Positions 1 through 8,892 of a stretch of 64,000 bases of DNA are shown here, one piece after another (the stretch's first letter is position 1; every line of letters begins with the position of its first letter). This DNA is from Burkholderiales bacterium. Lineage in GTDB: Bacteria; Pseudomonadota; Gammaproteobacteria; Burkholderiales; Burkholderiaceae_E. Both the position numbers and the translations under genes were made by a program. The stretch is taken from the NCBI GenBank assembly GCA_026399875.1, contig JAPLQF010000006.1:154505-218504 (forward strand), in the 5' to 3' direction. The notes beneath the pieces were generated by a model. That model did no database searches, was not told the DNA's origin, and saw only the letters and a list, made by a program, of their open reading frames with translations.

Positions 1-617
1 TCGCGAAGATAGGCATCGGTCCGGGCAAAGCTTTCGATCCTGCCAAGTTCGATCCAGCGACGCGCAGCGCTATCGAACAGGGGATTGCCGACGCATCGAA
101 ACAACTCAATGAGTTCGCACTTGCGCGGACGGATTCGAAAGCGTACTTCGGTACGCGCGAGTTCCTCGGCGCAGACTACGTGATGAATCGTGCGGCGGGC
201 GCGAAGCTCGGCATCTATGCGAATTCCAAGGAGGAGGCGGTTTACGTCGCCTACCAGACGGCGCCGGATGGCAAGGTGCTCGACGGTTCAAAGAAATGGG
301 TCCTTCGATTCGAACCGGGCCAGCTGCCGCCCGTCACGCTGTTCTGGTCGATCACGATGTACAAGCTGCCCCAGCGCTGGCTGGTCGAAAACCCGATCAA
401 TCGATATTCCATCGGCGACGGCACTGCGGGACTCAAGCAGGGCCCCGACGGCTCGCTTGAGATCTACCTTCAGAACAACAACCCAGGGCCGGAGCGGGCA
501 TCCAACTGGCTGCCCACGCCGAACGGCCCGTTTTTCCTCGCCAGCCGGTACTACGGCCCAAAGCAGCCGTTGATCGACGGGTCATGGAAGGGGCCGCTCC
601 TGGTCGAGCGCCCATGA
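1..617 (+). CDS. DUF1214 domain protein, C-terminal part (5' end outside window)
   Basis: The frame is open from base 3, so the gene starts upstream of the window; about 204 residues are visible. The visible part is a DUF1214 domain: a beta-rich region with a lead-in typical of the family (YFGTREFLG), the segment LFWSITMYKLPQRWLVENPINRYSIGD and an end of the type 'SNWLPTPNGPF..RYYGP'. It resembles the C-terminus of the next gene, so the two are probably tandem paralogues. Members of the DUF1254/DUF1214 family are usually exported and have no established enzymatic role. The start, signal peptide and any DUF1254 part cannot be seen. Function is unknown. Confidence 0.85.
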   Translation, partial: AKIGIGPGKAFDPAKFDPATRSAIEQGIADASKQLNEFALARTDSKAYFGTREFLGADYVMNRAAGAKLGIYANSKEEAVYVAYQTAPDGKVLDGSKKWVLRFEPGQLPPVTLFWSITMYKLPQRWLVENPINRYSIGDGTAGLKQGPDGSLEIYLQNNNPGPERASNWLPTPNGPFFLASRYYGPKQPLIDGSWKGPLLVERP

Positions 618-741
618 GCTGCAGTCTCGCGCCGCCTGCAGGACTCAGCGAAAGGGGCCTGGCGGCTTTCCGTCTCAGGCTGCTCTGAAGAGGCTCGATG
701 ACGAAGTGGACTTTCTGAACATCTTTCTCACTTAGCGACCT

Positions 742-2226
742 ATGAAAATGACTATGACCGCCAAACAACTGCTGTCGGCATTGATCCTTGGCCTGACGTC
801 AACTGCAAGCGTCATGGCGCAGCAAGTCCCGCTGCCCAAAACCGCAGCCGATGTCCCCGCGCCGCCTGCCGGCACCGCGATGAGCAAAGCCTATGTGCAG
901 ACGGTTGGCAGGATGGCTTATGTCTGGGGCTATGCACTGGTCAACTCGCATAACCGTCGAGCCGGATTCGCCTACCTGAGCGGTCAGAACGGCAATGTCG
1001 CCGGCTTGAACGGAGGTGTGGTGCCGATGGCACCGGTCAATCAGTCCGCCATGCTGACCGACTATGTCGACCCCTCTCAGACCTTTGTGACCTGTCCGAA
1101 TCAGGACGTGGTCTACGGCGCGGGCTATTACGCCCTCGACAAGGAGCCAGTGGTCTTTCAGGTGCCGAATTTCGGCGACCGTTTCTGGGTCTATGCGCTC
1201 TACGACGCACGAACCGATCAGTTCGCCCAGATCGGCAAACCCTATGGCACCAAGCCCGGCTTCTACATGATGGTCGGTCCCAACTGGAAGGGCACCAAGC
1301 CTGCGGGCATCACCGCGGTCGTACGGTCATCCACCGAACTTGCATTTTCCATTCCGCGCATCTTCAAGGGTGACAGCGCAGACGAGACCAAGGCGGTTCA
1401 GCCGCTGATCAATCAGGTCATGTTCTATCCCCTGAGCCAGTTCACTGGAAAGATGAAGACCACCGATTGGAGCAAGCTGCCGAAGTGGCCCACGCCCGCC
1501 GGCGCAGTCGGCGAGACCAAATGGGTGGTGCCCGAGAAGTTCTACGAACAGTTGCCCGGCGTGATGAAGCTTGTACCGCCGATGCCGGGCGAGGAGTCGC
1601 TCTATGCCTGGATTTCGTCGGTGTGGACGGCCGCCGAGAAGGATCCGGCAATCAAGGCCGCACTGATCGAGTCGTTTGTGGCGGCCGACAAGGACACGAT
1701 TGCACCCTTTTTCCGTTGGGACCAGAACGGCCGGCCCGCGGGCAACGGCTGGAACTCACCGGTCAACAATGCTCAATGGGGTAACGACTATCTCAATCGC
1801 ACCGCGACCGCGAAATCGAACATGTATGACAACCGCCCGGTCGAGACGAAGTACATCTATCGCGACTACGACAGCGAGGGCCGTCAGCTCGAGGGCAAGT
1901 ACGGCTACAGCGTCACCTTCGCCAAAGGGCAGGAGCCGCCAGTGAAGGGATTCTGGTCATTGACGGTCTACAACGACAAGCATGTCTTCCATCCCAATTC
2001 GCTCAAGCGCTATTCACTCGGCACGAAGAGCAAATCGTTCATGAAGTACAACCCGGATGGTTCACTGACGCTGTATTTCGGCGCCAAGTCGCCTGGCCAG
2101 GACAAGGAGTCCAACTGGGTGCCGGCACCCGAGGGTGAGTTCTCGCTCTATATCCGCGCCTACTGGGCGGATCCGGCGATCATCAACGGCACCTGGACGC
2201 CTCCCAACGTCGTTCGCAGCAACTGA
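742..2226 (+). CDS. Exported DUF1254/DUF1214 domain protein
   Basis: A 494-residue protein. Residues 1-27 form a signal peptide ending in VMAQ, so export to the periplasm is expected. A DUF1254 domain spans roughly residues 60-200 and a DUF1214 domain roughly 370-485, ending in 'SNWVPAPEGEFSLYIRAYW'. Two more in-frame ATG codons lie within the first five codons, and no strong ribosome binding site separates them. It lies 124 bases after the stop of a gene with the same C-terminal domain, which suggests a tandem duplication. No catalytic residues are established for the family, so no reaction is assigned. Confidence 0.9.
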   Translation: MKMTMTAKQLLSALILGLTSTASVMAQQVPLPKTAADVPAPPAGTAMSKAYVQTVGRMAYVWGYALVNSHNRRAGFAYLSGQNGNVAGLNGGVVPMAPVNQSAMLTDYVDPSQTFVTCPNQDVVYGAGYYALDKEPVVFQVPNFGDRFWVYALYDARTDQFAQIGKPYGTKPGFYMMVGPNWKGTKPAGITAVVRSSTELAFSIPRIFKGDSADETKAVQPLINQVMFYPLSQFTGKMKTTDWSKLPKWPTPAGAVGETKWVVPEKFYEQLPGVMKLVPPMPGEESLYAWISSVWTAAEKDPAIKAALIESFVAADKDTIAPFFRWDQNGRPAGNGWNSPVNNAQWGNDYLNRTATAKSNMYDNRPVETKYIYRDYDSEGRQLEGKYGYSVTFAKGQEPPVKGFWSLTVYNDKHVFHPNSLKRYSLGTKSKSFMKYNPDGSLTLYFGAKSPGQDKESNWVPAPEGEFSLYIRAYWADPAIINGTWTPPNVVRSN

Positions 2227-2338
2227 TCGCGGCTTCGACACGCTGAGCTGAGGTTCTGGGCACGGCTGTTGCAGCCGTTCGACCTCATCCGACCGCCCAC
2301 ATACTGGCTCGCGTCTTTGGCAACAGCGCGGACTTCTA

Positions 2339-2359
2339 GCTCAACGTTCAGCGTTGAGC
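2339..2359. terminator. Hairpin between convergent genes, possible bidirectional terminator
   Basis: Two perfectly complementary 8-base arms (GCTCAACG and CGTTGAGC) enclose the 5-base loop TTCAG. It lies in the 164-base gap between the converging DUF1254 and MFS genes. There is no T-run on either side, so intrinsic termination is only a guess. Confidence 0.35.
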
Positions 2360-2390
2360 CGCAACAATCATGGACCGATCAGCGATGCGA

Positions 2391-3596
2391 TCAGCGTCTG
2401 GTCGGCCAGATGATCGCGAGCAGTCCGGTGAGGGCCACTGCAAGCAGTAGCACCGGGAAGGCCATCGCGGGTGACCAATCGAGCAGGGCACCACTCGTGG
2501 ACGAGGCGGCGAGCGCCCCGAGCGTGTAACTCAGCACCAGGACCGCGGTGCTGTTGACCAGCGTGATGCCCTTTTCGCGAGCCGCGATATCGGTCATCGT
2601 CAGGGTATACAAGGTTCCGCCGGCACCGCCCCAGATCAACGCTGTCGGCCAGACAAGCTCGGGAAAGTCTGGCAGTGCGAAGACGAGGATCGCTGAAACC
2701 AGCAGCGCGAACGCAAGAATGCCCATGAAAAAGCGCCGTCCGAGCTCGGGGTCGGCGAAACGGTCGGCCAGCATGCCCGCTGGAATCGCCAGCAGGATGA
2801 CACCGAGACCGCTCACCGCCACCAGAAGCGCCGATGCCCTGGCGTCCAGATTCAGGTTCAAGCCGACCAACGGAAGAATTGACGATAGTCCGAGCTCGAA
2901 AAAGCCGCCGACAAAGCCCGCCAGCATGATGAGCGGATGCAAGGACAGCGCATGCCACAAGCCCTTGAAGCCAACCAATGATGTGTGCAGATCCGCCGCT
3001 GGCTGAATCGCCGGCACCAGCGGCGTCATCGCCGCGCCAGCGGCAAGCAGTCCGATCACAATCCAGAACGCGGTGTGATCGGTGGTACCCACCCAGGCCA
3101 GCACGGCCGGTCCGATGACAAAGGTCAGGCCCATCAGCGAGGCATACATTCCGACATATCGACCCATCTGCTCTGGCGGTGCTAATTCGGCGATAAAAGC
3201 CTCGGCCAATACCCAGCGCAATCCGCCGGCGACGCTGGCGATCAGTTTCAGCGCAAACCAGACCGCCAGATTGTCGGTCAGCAGAAACCCGATCGATGTC
3301 AGCAAGGGCAAAAGCGTGGCAATCCACAGGCATCTGCGGCGCCCGAGCGCCTGGGTGATCATCGACGCAAACGGCGTCACCAGTAATATTCCCAGCCACG
3401 AGCACGCCGCGAAGAGTCCGGCCACGGTGGTCGACACGCCCGCCTGCTTGAGCAACAGAATCAGCAGCGGCGACAGCATCATGACGCCTGACATTTCAAA
3501 CATCGTCGATCCGAAGATGGCGATCAGCCCCCGGCTTGCCTGTGCCCGGGAGAGCGATGCTTTATCGGCGCTTGGCGATTCAAGGGAAGGTCTCAA
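2391..3596 (-). CDS. MFS transporter
   Basis: A 401-residue polytopic membrane protein with about twelve hydrophobic segments in two sixes. A charged loop follows the second helix, as in the major facilitator superfamily (FASMITQALGRRRCLW). It is the last gene of a minus-strand run with the DUF35 protein, the thiolase-like protein and the acyl-CoA ligase; the gap to the DUF35 gene is 14 bases. It therefore probably moves the substrate or a product of that pathway across the inner membrane. The substrate cannot be deduced. The rival long frame on the same strand at 2368-3405 is a shadow. Confidence 0.88.
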   Translation of the reverse strand: MRPSLESPSADKASLSRAQASRGLIAIFGSTMFEMSGVMMLSPLLILLLKQAGVSTTVAGLFAACSWLGILLVTPFASMITQALGRRRCLWIATLLPLLTSIGFLLTDNLAVWFALKLIASVAGGLRWVLAEAFIAELAPPEQMGRYVGMYASLMGLTFVIGPAVLAWVGTTDHTAFWIVIGLLAAGAAMTPLVPAIQPAADLHTSLVGFKGLWHALSLHPLIMLAGFVGGFFELGLSSILPLVGLNLNLDARASALLVAVSGLGVILLAIPAGMLADRFADPELGRRFFMGILAFALLVSAILVFALPDFPELVWPTALIWGGAGGTLYTLTMTDIAAREKGITLVNSTAVLVLSYTLGALAASSTSGALLDWSPAMAFPVLLLAVALTGLLAIIWPTRR

Positions 3597-3610
3597 CTGA
3601 TCGCCTTATC

Positions 3611-4042
3611 TCATCGTGCAGTCGGCAGCACGCGCGCGCCGAAAAGCGGCCCATCGTCATAGTCAAGCACCAGCATCTGCACAGGCTGGTCCAGATGCTG
3701 CGTGCCCACCTCGCCGATCATCCGGCACATCAGGCGCGGGCCGTCATCGAGATCGACGATGCCGATTGCATACGGCGTATCGCCTCTGAACGCACCGGGC
3801 GCCACATGCACTCGGGTGAAGCTGTAGAGCGTGCCGCGTGAGGCGAGTTCGATCCAGGGCACGTCTGTGGCCCAGCAGGCACGACACAGATTGCGCGGCG
3901 GAAAACTCGCCACACCGCACTGCGCGCAACGGGTGCTCAGCAGTCGCCCCTCGCCCAGGCCCTCCCAGAACCGGCGCGAAAAGGCCGACACGCGAGGCGC
4001 AAACGGACGCGCACCCGGCATCGACACTCGCGCAAGCGTCAC
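3611..4042 (-). CDS. DUF35 zinc-ribbon/OB-fold protein, partner of the thiolase-like protein
   Basis: About 143 residues if it starts at GTG 4042, which overlaps the upstream stop as GTGA; ATG 4021 is the alternative. A rubredoxin-like zinc ribbon is formed by C39, C42, C53 and C56, followed by an OB fold. This is the DUF35 architecture. DUF35 proteins bind SCP2-type thiolases and thiolase-like aldolases (as ChsH2 domains do with Ltp2 in steroid side-chain degradation) and help bind acyl-CoA. The translational overlap with the thiolase-like gene supports such a complex here. The acyl-CoA substrate is not known. Confidence 0.85.
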   Translation of the reverse strand: MTLARVSMPGARPFAPRVSAFSRRFWEGLGEGRLLSTRCAQCGVASFPPRNLCRACWATDVPWIELASRGTLYSFTRVHVAPGAFRGDTPYAIGIVDLDDGPRLMCRMIGEVGTQHLDQPVQMLVLDYDDGPLFGARVLPTAR

Positions 4043-5229
4043 GCCTGCCCCTCCAGGATATGCACCAGCGCAGCGTTGTAATTGCCAAGTTCGCACACCG
4101 TCATCGCCAGCCCGCGTCGGGCCACCTGACGGCCTTGTGCACGGCCATGCAACTGCGTCACCGCCTCGACCACGTCATAGAGCGGCGTGACCTCCGGCGG
4201 ATGGCCGCGCGAGAGACACCCGCCACAGGTATTGACCGGCCAGCGTCCATCGAAACCGGTCTCACCGGCTGCCGCGGCATCGGCGCCCCGCCCCCGCGCA
4301 AACATGCCGAGTGATTCGGTGCCCAGCGCCTCGACGATCGTGCAGGGCGAATAGATCTGGAAGGTACCGATATCGGCGAGTGCCACGCCAGCCGACTCGA
4401 GCGCCCGACTGCCCGCAGCCCTCAAGCTGCCATACGACAGACTGTCGCCGGGCCGATCCGAGACCTGATGCAGGCCCTCATGCTCAAAGCCGCGACCCCG
4501 CACCAGCACATAAGGCCGTCCGCTGGCACGGGCGATGTCTTCCGAGACGATCATCAGCGCCACCGCGCCATCGGCACGACCCGGCACCTCGAGCAGACCC
4601 AGCGGCTCGACGATCGGCCGTGCATCAAGCACCTGATCGATCGTGATCGGCTCGCGAAACTGCGCCAGCGGATTGGCGACCGCATGAGCGCGGTTCTTCA
4701 CTGCAATCGAGGCGAGCGTCGCTCGACTGACCCGATGCTCGTGCAGATAGCGCTGGGCATCCATGGCATACCAGGCGATCGGCACCGCGCCGAATACCGA
4801 CTGAAAATCGACATCGCCGGTCAGACGGATGCTGTAGTCCAGGTGCTGGGCAGTCGGCACACCGGTCTCGAAATGAACCCCGACCGACAGCACGCAATCG
4901 GCCTGGCCCGAGGTGACCTGCTGCAGAGCCATATCAAAGGCATGCCCGCCGGTCATGCCGTTGCCCAGCACCTGAATGACCGTGGCACGAGCACGGATGC
5001 CCAGATGGGCGGTGAGAAAGGTATGGAAATAGCCCTGCCGCGTGTGGTCGCCCGGATGGGCCACCACCACCCCATCGATGTCGTCTTTCGAGAGCCCGGC
5101 CATCGCTGCGGCCTCAAGCACCACTCCGGTAGCCAGTTCATGCTCAAGCACCTCGCGGCCTGCTGCGGCCCGCTGATAGGTCCCCACCGGCACCGCGCCG
5201 TAGCCGAGAATGGCAGCCCTGCGGCTCAT
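4039..5229 (-). CDS. SCP2-thiolase-like lipid-transfer protein, lacking the usual nucleophile Cys
   Basis: A 396-residue thiolase-fold protein of the SCP2/Ltp type. The C-terminal half keeps N333-TCGG, the GHP histidine H343 and CELGNYN (C379). At the position of the N-terminal nucleophile, where true thiolases have a Cys in a CxSG-like motif, the sequence is LGNGMTGG (residues 88-95). GHPxGxTG is also altered to GHPPEVTP. This pattern fits non-thiolytic family members such as Ltp2-type retro-aldolases better than a 3-ketoacyl-CoA thiolase. It is coupled by a 4-base overlap to a DUF35 gene and follows an acyl-CoA ligase by 12 bases. C-C cleavage of a CoA ester is an inference. Confidence 0.85.
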   Translation of the reverse strand: MSRRAAILGYGAVPVGTYQRAAAGREVLEHELATGVVLEAAAMAGLSKDDIDGVVVAHPGDHTRQGYFHTFLTAHLGIRARATVIQVLGNGMTGGHAFDMALQQVTSGQADCVLSVGVHFETGVPTAQHLDYSIRLTGDVDFQSVFGAVPIAWYAMDAQRYLHEHRVSRATLASIAVKNRAHAVANPLAQFREPITIDQVLDARPIVEPLGLLEVPGRADGAVALMIVSEDIARASGRPYVLVRGRGFEHEGLHQVSDRPGDSLSYGSLRAAGSRALESAGVALADIGTFQIYSPCTIVEALGTESLGMFARGRGADAAAAGETGFDGRWPVNTCGGCLSRGHPPEVTPLYDVVEAVTQLHGRAQGRQVARRGLAMTVCELGNYNAALVHILEGQA

Positions 5230-5241
5230 GACCGGCGGCAG

Positions 5242-6867
5242 CTATCGCGCAATGTGAATGCCCTCGCGCTCGCGATCCCAGAGTGCGCTTCGACGTTCAA
5301 GTGCGTCCTGCTTGAGCTTGTACTTCTCGATTTTTTCGGTCGCGGTCTTGGGCAATTCGTTAATGAACTCGACGAAACGCGGGACCATGAAGTAGTTCAT
5401 ATGCTCGGCTGCAAAATGCACCACCTCAGCATGGGTCAGGGTCGCACCGGCATTGAGCACCACATAGACCATGACCTCGTCTTCACTCATCTCGGACGGC
5501 ACCGGCACCGCGGCCACTTCCAGAATGGCGGGATGTCGCGACAGGATCAGTTCGACCTCATAGGCCGAGATGTTTTCGCCGCGACGCCGGATGGCTTCCT
5601 TCTTGCGATCGATGAAGTAGAGATAACCGTCGGCATCGAGATAGCCGCGATCGCCGGTGCAGAACCATCCCTCTACAAACGCGTTCGCGGTCGCTTCAGG
5701 CATCTTGTAGTAGCCATTCATCATCGAGCCCTGGTGTCGGGGGCGCATCCTTATTTCACCGACCTCACCAGGGCCCGTGATGCGACCGTCGTCATCAACG
5801 ATACGAAGGTCGGAGGCGCCCCGGGCCGAGCCCGCCGAGCCGGCTTTATCGGGTCGGTCGTCGGGCACGAAGGTGGTCACCGCATAGTTCTCCGACATCG
5901 CGAACAGAGACGTGACCGCCACCCCATATCGGCTTCGCAGTTCGGCATAAAGCGCCTGCTGCATCGGCACCGCCATGATCTGACGCAGGGCATGGTCGCG
6001 ATCTTCAGAACCCTTGGGCAACTGCAGCAGAATATTGGTCATCGCACCCAGCGAATTGAACTGGGTCGCGCCGCAGGCGCGGATTTCCTCCCAGAACCGG
6101 GTCGCCGAAAACTTCGGCGAGAGCGCAAAGCTGGCTTCGGCCCACAGCGCAGCGGTGCACGAATACCAGAGTGCATTGACATGAAAGAGCGGCAGACAGG
6201 CATAGATCACATCATCGGATCGATAGCCGTAGTCGGTGCTGATCGAACGCCCCACTCCCAGCCCCTGCGAATGCGGACATAGCACGCCCTTTGATGGGCC
6301 GGTCGTGCCCGATGTGTAGACGATCAGATGGGCGTCGTCATGGCGCACACGATCAAGCGGCGGCGCGGTCGCATCGTCTGATTCGAAGGCCTGCAGCGAC
6401 AGCACCTGCGCGGCCGACCCGACGGCCACGGGCAGTTCAACTGGTATCGGGCCCATGAACACATAGGCGCCGAGATCGGGCAGCGCGCCGGCAACCGCCG
6501 AAATGCGATCGGCCCATTCGCTGTCGGCAATCAGCATCTTCGAATCGGACTGGCGGATGAAATAGGCCAGCATGTCGCCCTTGGCGGCGGTGTTCAGTGG
6601 CACGGCCACCGCACCGAGCTTGCCCAGACCCCAGACCACCCATAAAAATTCGGGGCAATTGGGCAGCAGCACCGCCACATGATCGCCATGACCGATGCCA
6701 TGAGCAGCAAAACCGTTGGCATAACGGTTGGTGATCGCCTCAAGCTCGGCATAGCTGTAGCTCAGTCCTTGCCAGAGCAGAAAAGGACGTTCGGGGATGC
6801 GCCTTGCCTTGTCGGCGAGGATTCGGCCGATCGTGCGTTCACTAAGGGGGTAATCAGGAAACGCCAT
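5242..6867 (-). CDS. AMP-forming acyl-CoA ligase (ANL superfamily)
   Basis: 541 residues from ATG 6867, which has an AGGG upstream; a start at 6918 would run into the preceding gene. The phosphate-binding loop YTSGTTGPSKG lies at residues 184-194. The adenylate motif YGV..TSLFAMSEN, the GDRGYLDADGYLYFIDRKKE hinge and a C-terminal catalytic lysine region (PKTATEKIEK) are all present. Such enzymes activate a carboxylic acid with ATP to the CoA thioester in the cytoplasm. The protein resembles crotonobetaine/carnitine-CoA ligase-like members, but the natural acid is unknown. It sits upstream of the Ltp-DUF35 pair and likely supplies its CoA ester. Confidence 0.9.
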   Translation of the reverse strand: MAFPDYPLSERTIGRILADKARRIPERPFLLWQGLSYSYAELEAITNRYANGFAAHGIGHGDHVAVLLPNCPEFLWVVWGLGKLGAVAVPLNTAAKGDMLAYFIRQSDSKMLIADSEWADRISAVAGALPDLGAYVFMGPIPVELPVAVGSAAQVLSLQAFESDDATAPPLDRVRHDDAHLIVYTSGTTGPSKGVLCPHSQGLGVGRSISTDYGYRSDDVIYACLPLFHVNALWYSCTAALWAEASFALSPKFSATRFWEEIRACGATQFNSLGAMTNILLQLPKGSEDRDHALRQIMAVPMQQALYAELRSRYGVAVTSLFAMSENYAVTTFVPDDRPDKAGSAGSARGASDLRIVDDDGRITGPGEVGEIRMRPRHQGSMMNGYYKMPEATANAFVEGWFCTGDRGYLDADGYLYFIDRKKEAIRRRGENISAYEVELILSRHPAILEVAAVPVPSEMSEDEVMVYVVLNAGATLTHAEVVHFAAEHMNYFMVPRFVEFINELPKTATEKIEKYKLKQDALERRSALWDREREGIHIAR

Positions 6868-6892
6868 TCGGCCGAACCCTGCCGCGGAAGAA

Positions 6893-7102
6893 TCAGAGCT
6901 TCGCGAGCGCGGCATCAACCTCGGCCAGCAGCGCGTCGGTGATCCGGCCGCCGGAAAACCCGGCCACCATCTTCAGCGACATACCGCGGGCCATATCGAT
7001 CTGCGGATTGGTCGCCAGTTGCGGCATGATCTTGTCGAGCACGGCGCGCGGGCCGGGATTGTCGAGCAGGTCGCCCACGGTTGATTCGATGCTGAAAGCC
7101 AT
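6893..7102 (-). CDS. Small conserved helical protein of unknown function
   Basis: 69 residues from ATG 7102, which follows a good AGGA site; the in-frame start at 7153 has none. The protein is helical, with a segment 'TVGDLLDNPGPRAVLDK..PQLATNPQ' and a glycine-containing 'FSGGRIT' near the end. I recall similar short modules as stand-alone proteins or as tails of secreted hydrolases, but no function is known to me. It is the first gene of the minus-strand operon, 25 bases before the acyl-CoA ligase, so it may be an accessory subunit or a regulator of that pathway. Confidence 0.6.
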   Translation of the reverse strand: MAFSIESTVGDLLDNPGPRAVLDKIMPQLATNPQIDMARGMSLKMVAGFSGGRITDALLAEVDAALAKL

Positions 7103-7226
7103 TGTCGGTGTCCTTTGAATGAGGGTTGGTGAAGCCACCCCGATAATACCCATGCCAGCTGCCGGCCCGCTTGTCTGAAGGTCGCTCGGCGTCTAACCGA
7201 CCACCTGCGCCAGGAAGATTGCTCTC

Positions 7227-8792
7227 GTGAAACCGATTCCGTCACGCCGCCACTGGATGGCGCACGCCCTTGGCCTGGCCGGCAACACACTGGCCCTGGC
7301 CTGTGCGCCCGCCGGTGCGGCCTCAGCCGACGCCACGACCGCCTTCACCTCGGACCCCTTTACGCTCGGCGTGGCCAGCGGCTGGCCGACCGAGCAGGGC
7401 GCGGTGATCTGGACACGACTAGCCCCGCAACCGATGCAGGACAACGCCGGGCTCGACCCGGTGGCACTCACCGTGCGCTGGGAGCTCACCGAGGAAGGCG
7501 GAACATCGCCCGTGCAAAGCGGGGCGGTCGAGGCACTGCCCCAGTGGGCGCATTCGGTGCGCGTCGAGCTCAAGGGATTGAAGCCGCACCGCGTCTATCG
7601 CTATCGCTTTATGTGCGCCGGCGCGGTCAGCCCGCCGGGGCGCTTTCGCACCGCACCGGCTGCCGACCAGGCGCAGAGCCTTCGCCTGGTCTTTGCCTCG
7701 TGCCAGCAATACGAACAGGGCTTTTTTGGTGCCTGGCGACATGCAGTCGCCGACTCGCCCGATCTGGTGGCCTTCCTGGGCGACTACATCTATGAGTCGT
7801 CCTGGGGCCGCAACCACGTTCGCAAGCACGATGCCGGCGTGCCGCAGACGCTGGAGGCCTATCGCCGGCGTCATGCGCTCTATCGAAGCGACCGCGACCT
7901 GCAGGCCGCACACGCGGCCTGCGCCTGGCTGCCGACCTGGGACGACCATGAAGTCGAGAACGATTATGCCATTGACCTGTCGGAGCGCGGCACATCATCC
8001 GATCGCTTCCTGCTGCGCAGGGCGGCCGCCTATCAGGCCTATTTCGAACACATGCCCCTGCCCTGGTCGATGGCACCGAAAGGCCCGTCGATGCCGATCT
8101 TCGGCACCCTCGACTGGGGCTCGATGGTCAGGCTGCACCTGATCGACATCCGCCAGTACCGCTCGCCGCAGGCCTGCTCGGCACCGGGGTTTGCCGGATC
8201 ACGAGTGGTCGGCAACGACTGCCTGGCGCTCACCGACCCGAGCCGCACGCTGCTGGGCGCCGAGCAGGAAGCCTGGCTCACACGCGCCTTCGTCAGCAGC
8301 AAGGCACGCTGGAACTTTCTGGCGCAGCAAACCCTCATCTCGCGCGCCGACATGAAGCCCGGCCCCGAGCAGGCCTGGTGGACCGACGGCTGGGACGGCT
8401 ATCCGCTGGCCAGGCGCCGTCTGCTCGAGATGGTTCGCGGCAGTGGTGCCGCCAATCCGGTCGCGCTTGGTGGCGATGCCCACATCTTCTATGCCGGCGA
8501 ACTGCACGAGGATCCCGACCGCCCCGGCGACAAGCCCGCCATGGTCGAGTTCGTCGGCGGCTCGATCACCTCGCAGGCCCGGGCTCAGAGCCGCATCGAC
8601 AGCATGCTGGCCGAGAACCCACAGCTGAAATACGGTGAGGGCCGCTTTCGCGGCTATGGCCTGATCCAGATCGACTCGGGTCGGGCACGGGTCACGATGC
8701 GTGGCATCGACGACCCGACCCGGGCCGACACCGGTGTGCGAGATCTGCGCAGCTTTGAAGTCCGCGACGGCATCGGGCGGCTCGAAGGCTAA
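7227..8792 (+). CDS. PhoD-like alkaline phosphatase/phosphodiesterase
   Basis: A 521-residue protein. The N-terminus has paired arginines (PSRRHWMAHALG) before a hydrophobic stretch, so Tat export is plausible though the motif is not canonical. An N-terminal beta domain (about 45-150) precedes the metallophosphatase core, with ASCQQYEQGFF, FLGDYIYE, WDDHEVENDY and LGGDAHIFYAGEL, the metal-binding motifs of PhoD. Family members hydrolyse phosphomono- or diesters in the periplasm using Ca/Fe. It is divergent from the acyl-CoA ligase operon and about 100 bases upstream of the acyl-CoA dehydrogenase pair. No Pho box was recognised. Confidence 0.9.
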   Translation: MKPIPSRRHWMAHALGLAGNTLALACAPAGAASADATTAFTSDPFTLGVASGWPTEQGAVIWTRLAPQPMQDNAGLDPVALTVRWELTEEGGTSPVQSGAVEALPQWAHSVRVELKGLKPHRVYRYRFMCAGAVSPPGRFRTAPAADQAQSLRLVFASCQQYEQGFFGAWRHAVADSPDLVAFLGDYIYESSWGRNHVRKHDAGVPQTLEAYRRRHALYRSDRDLQAAHAACAWLPTWDDHEVENDYAIDLSERGTSSDRFLLRRAAAYQAYFEHMPLPWSMAPKGPSMPIFGTLDWGSMVRLHLIDIRQYRSPQACSAPGFAGSRVVGNDCLALTDPSRTLLGAEQEAWLTRAFVSSKARWNFLAQQTLISRADMKPGPEQAWWTDGWDGYPLARRRLLEMVRGSGAANPVALGGDAHIFYAGELHEDPDRPGDKPAMVEFVGGSITSQARAQSRIDSMLAENPQLKYGEGRFRGYGLIQIDSGRARVTMRGIDDPTRADTGVRDLRSFEVRDGIGRLEG

Positions 8793-8892
8793 GGGGGTTT
8801 TCAATGAGGCGTGTTCCGACTTTCCCTGCACGTCCGAGCGCGGCTTTGGCGCATGGGCCATGATGCGCCACAGGCTTGCCACAGGACACCTC

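Noticed and set aside
2368..3405. A 345-residue minus-strand frame overlapping the MFS gene
   Set aside because: The other frame gives a coherent twelve-helix transporter; this one is a Gly/Arg-rich shadow.
4468..6282. A 604-residue open frame on the plus strand
   Set aside because: It is antisense to the thiolase-like and acyl-CoA ligase genes, whose motifs are clear, and its translation is His/Arg-rich with no family signature.
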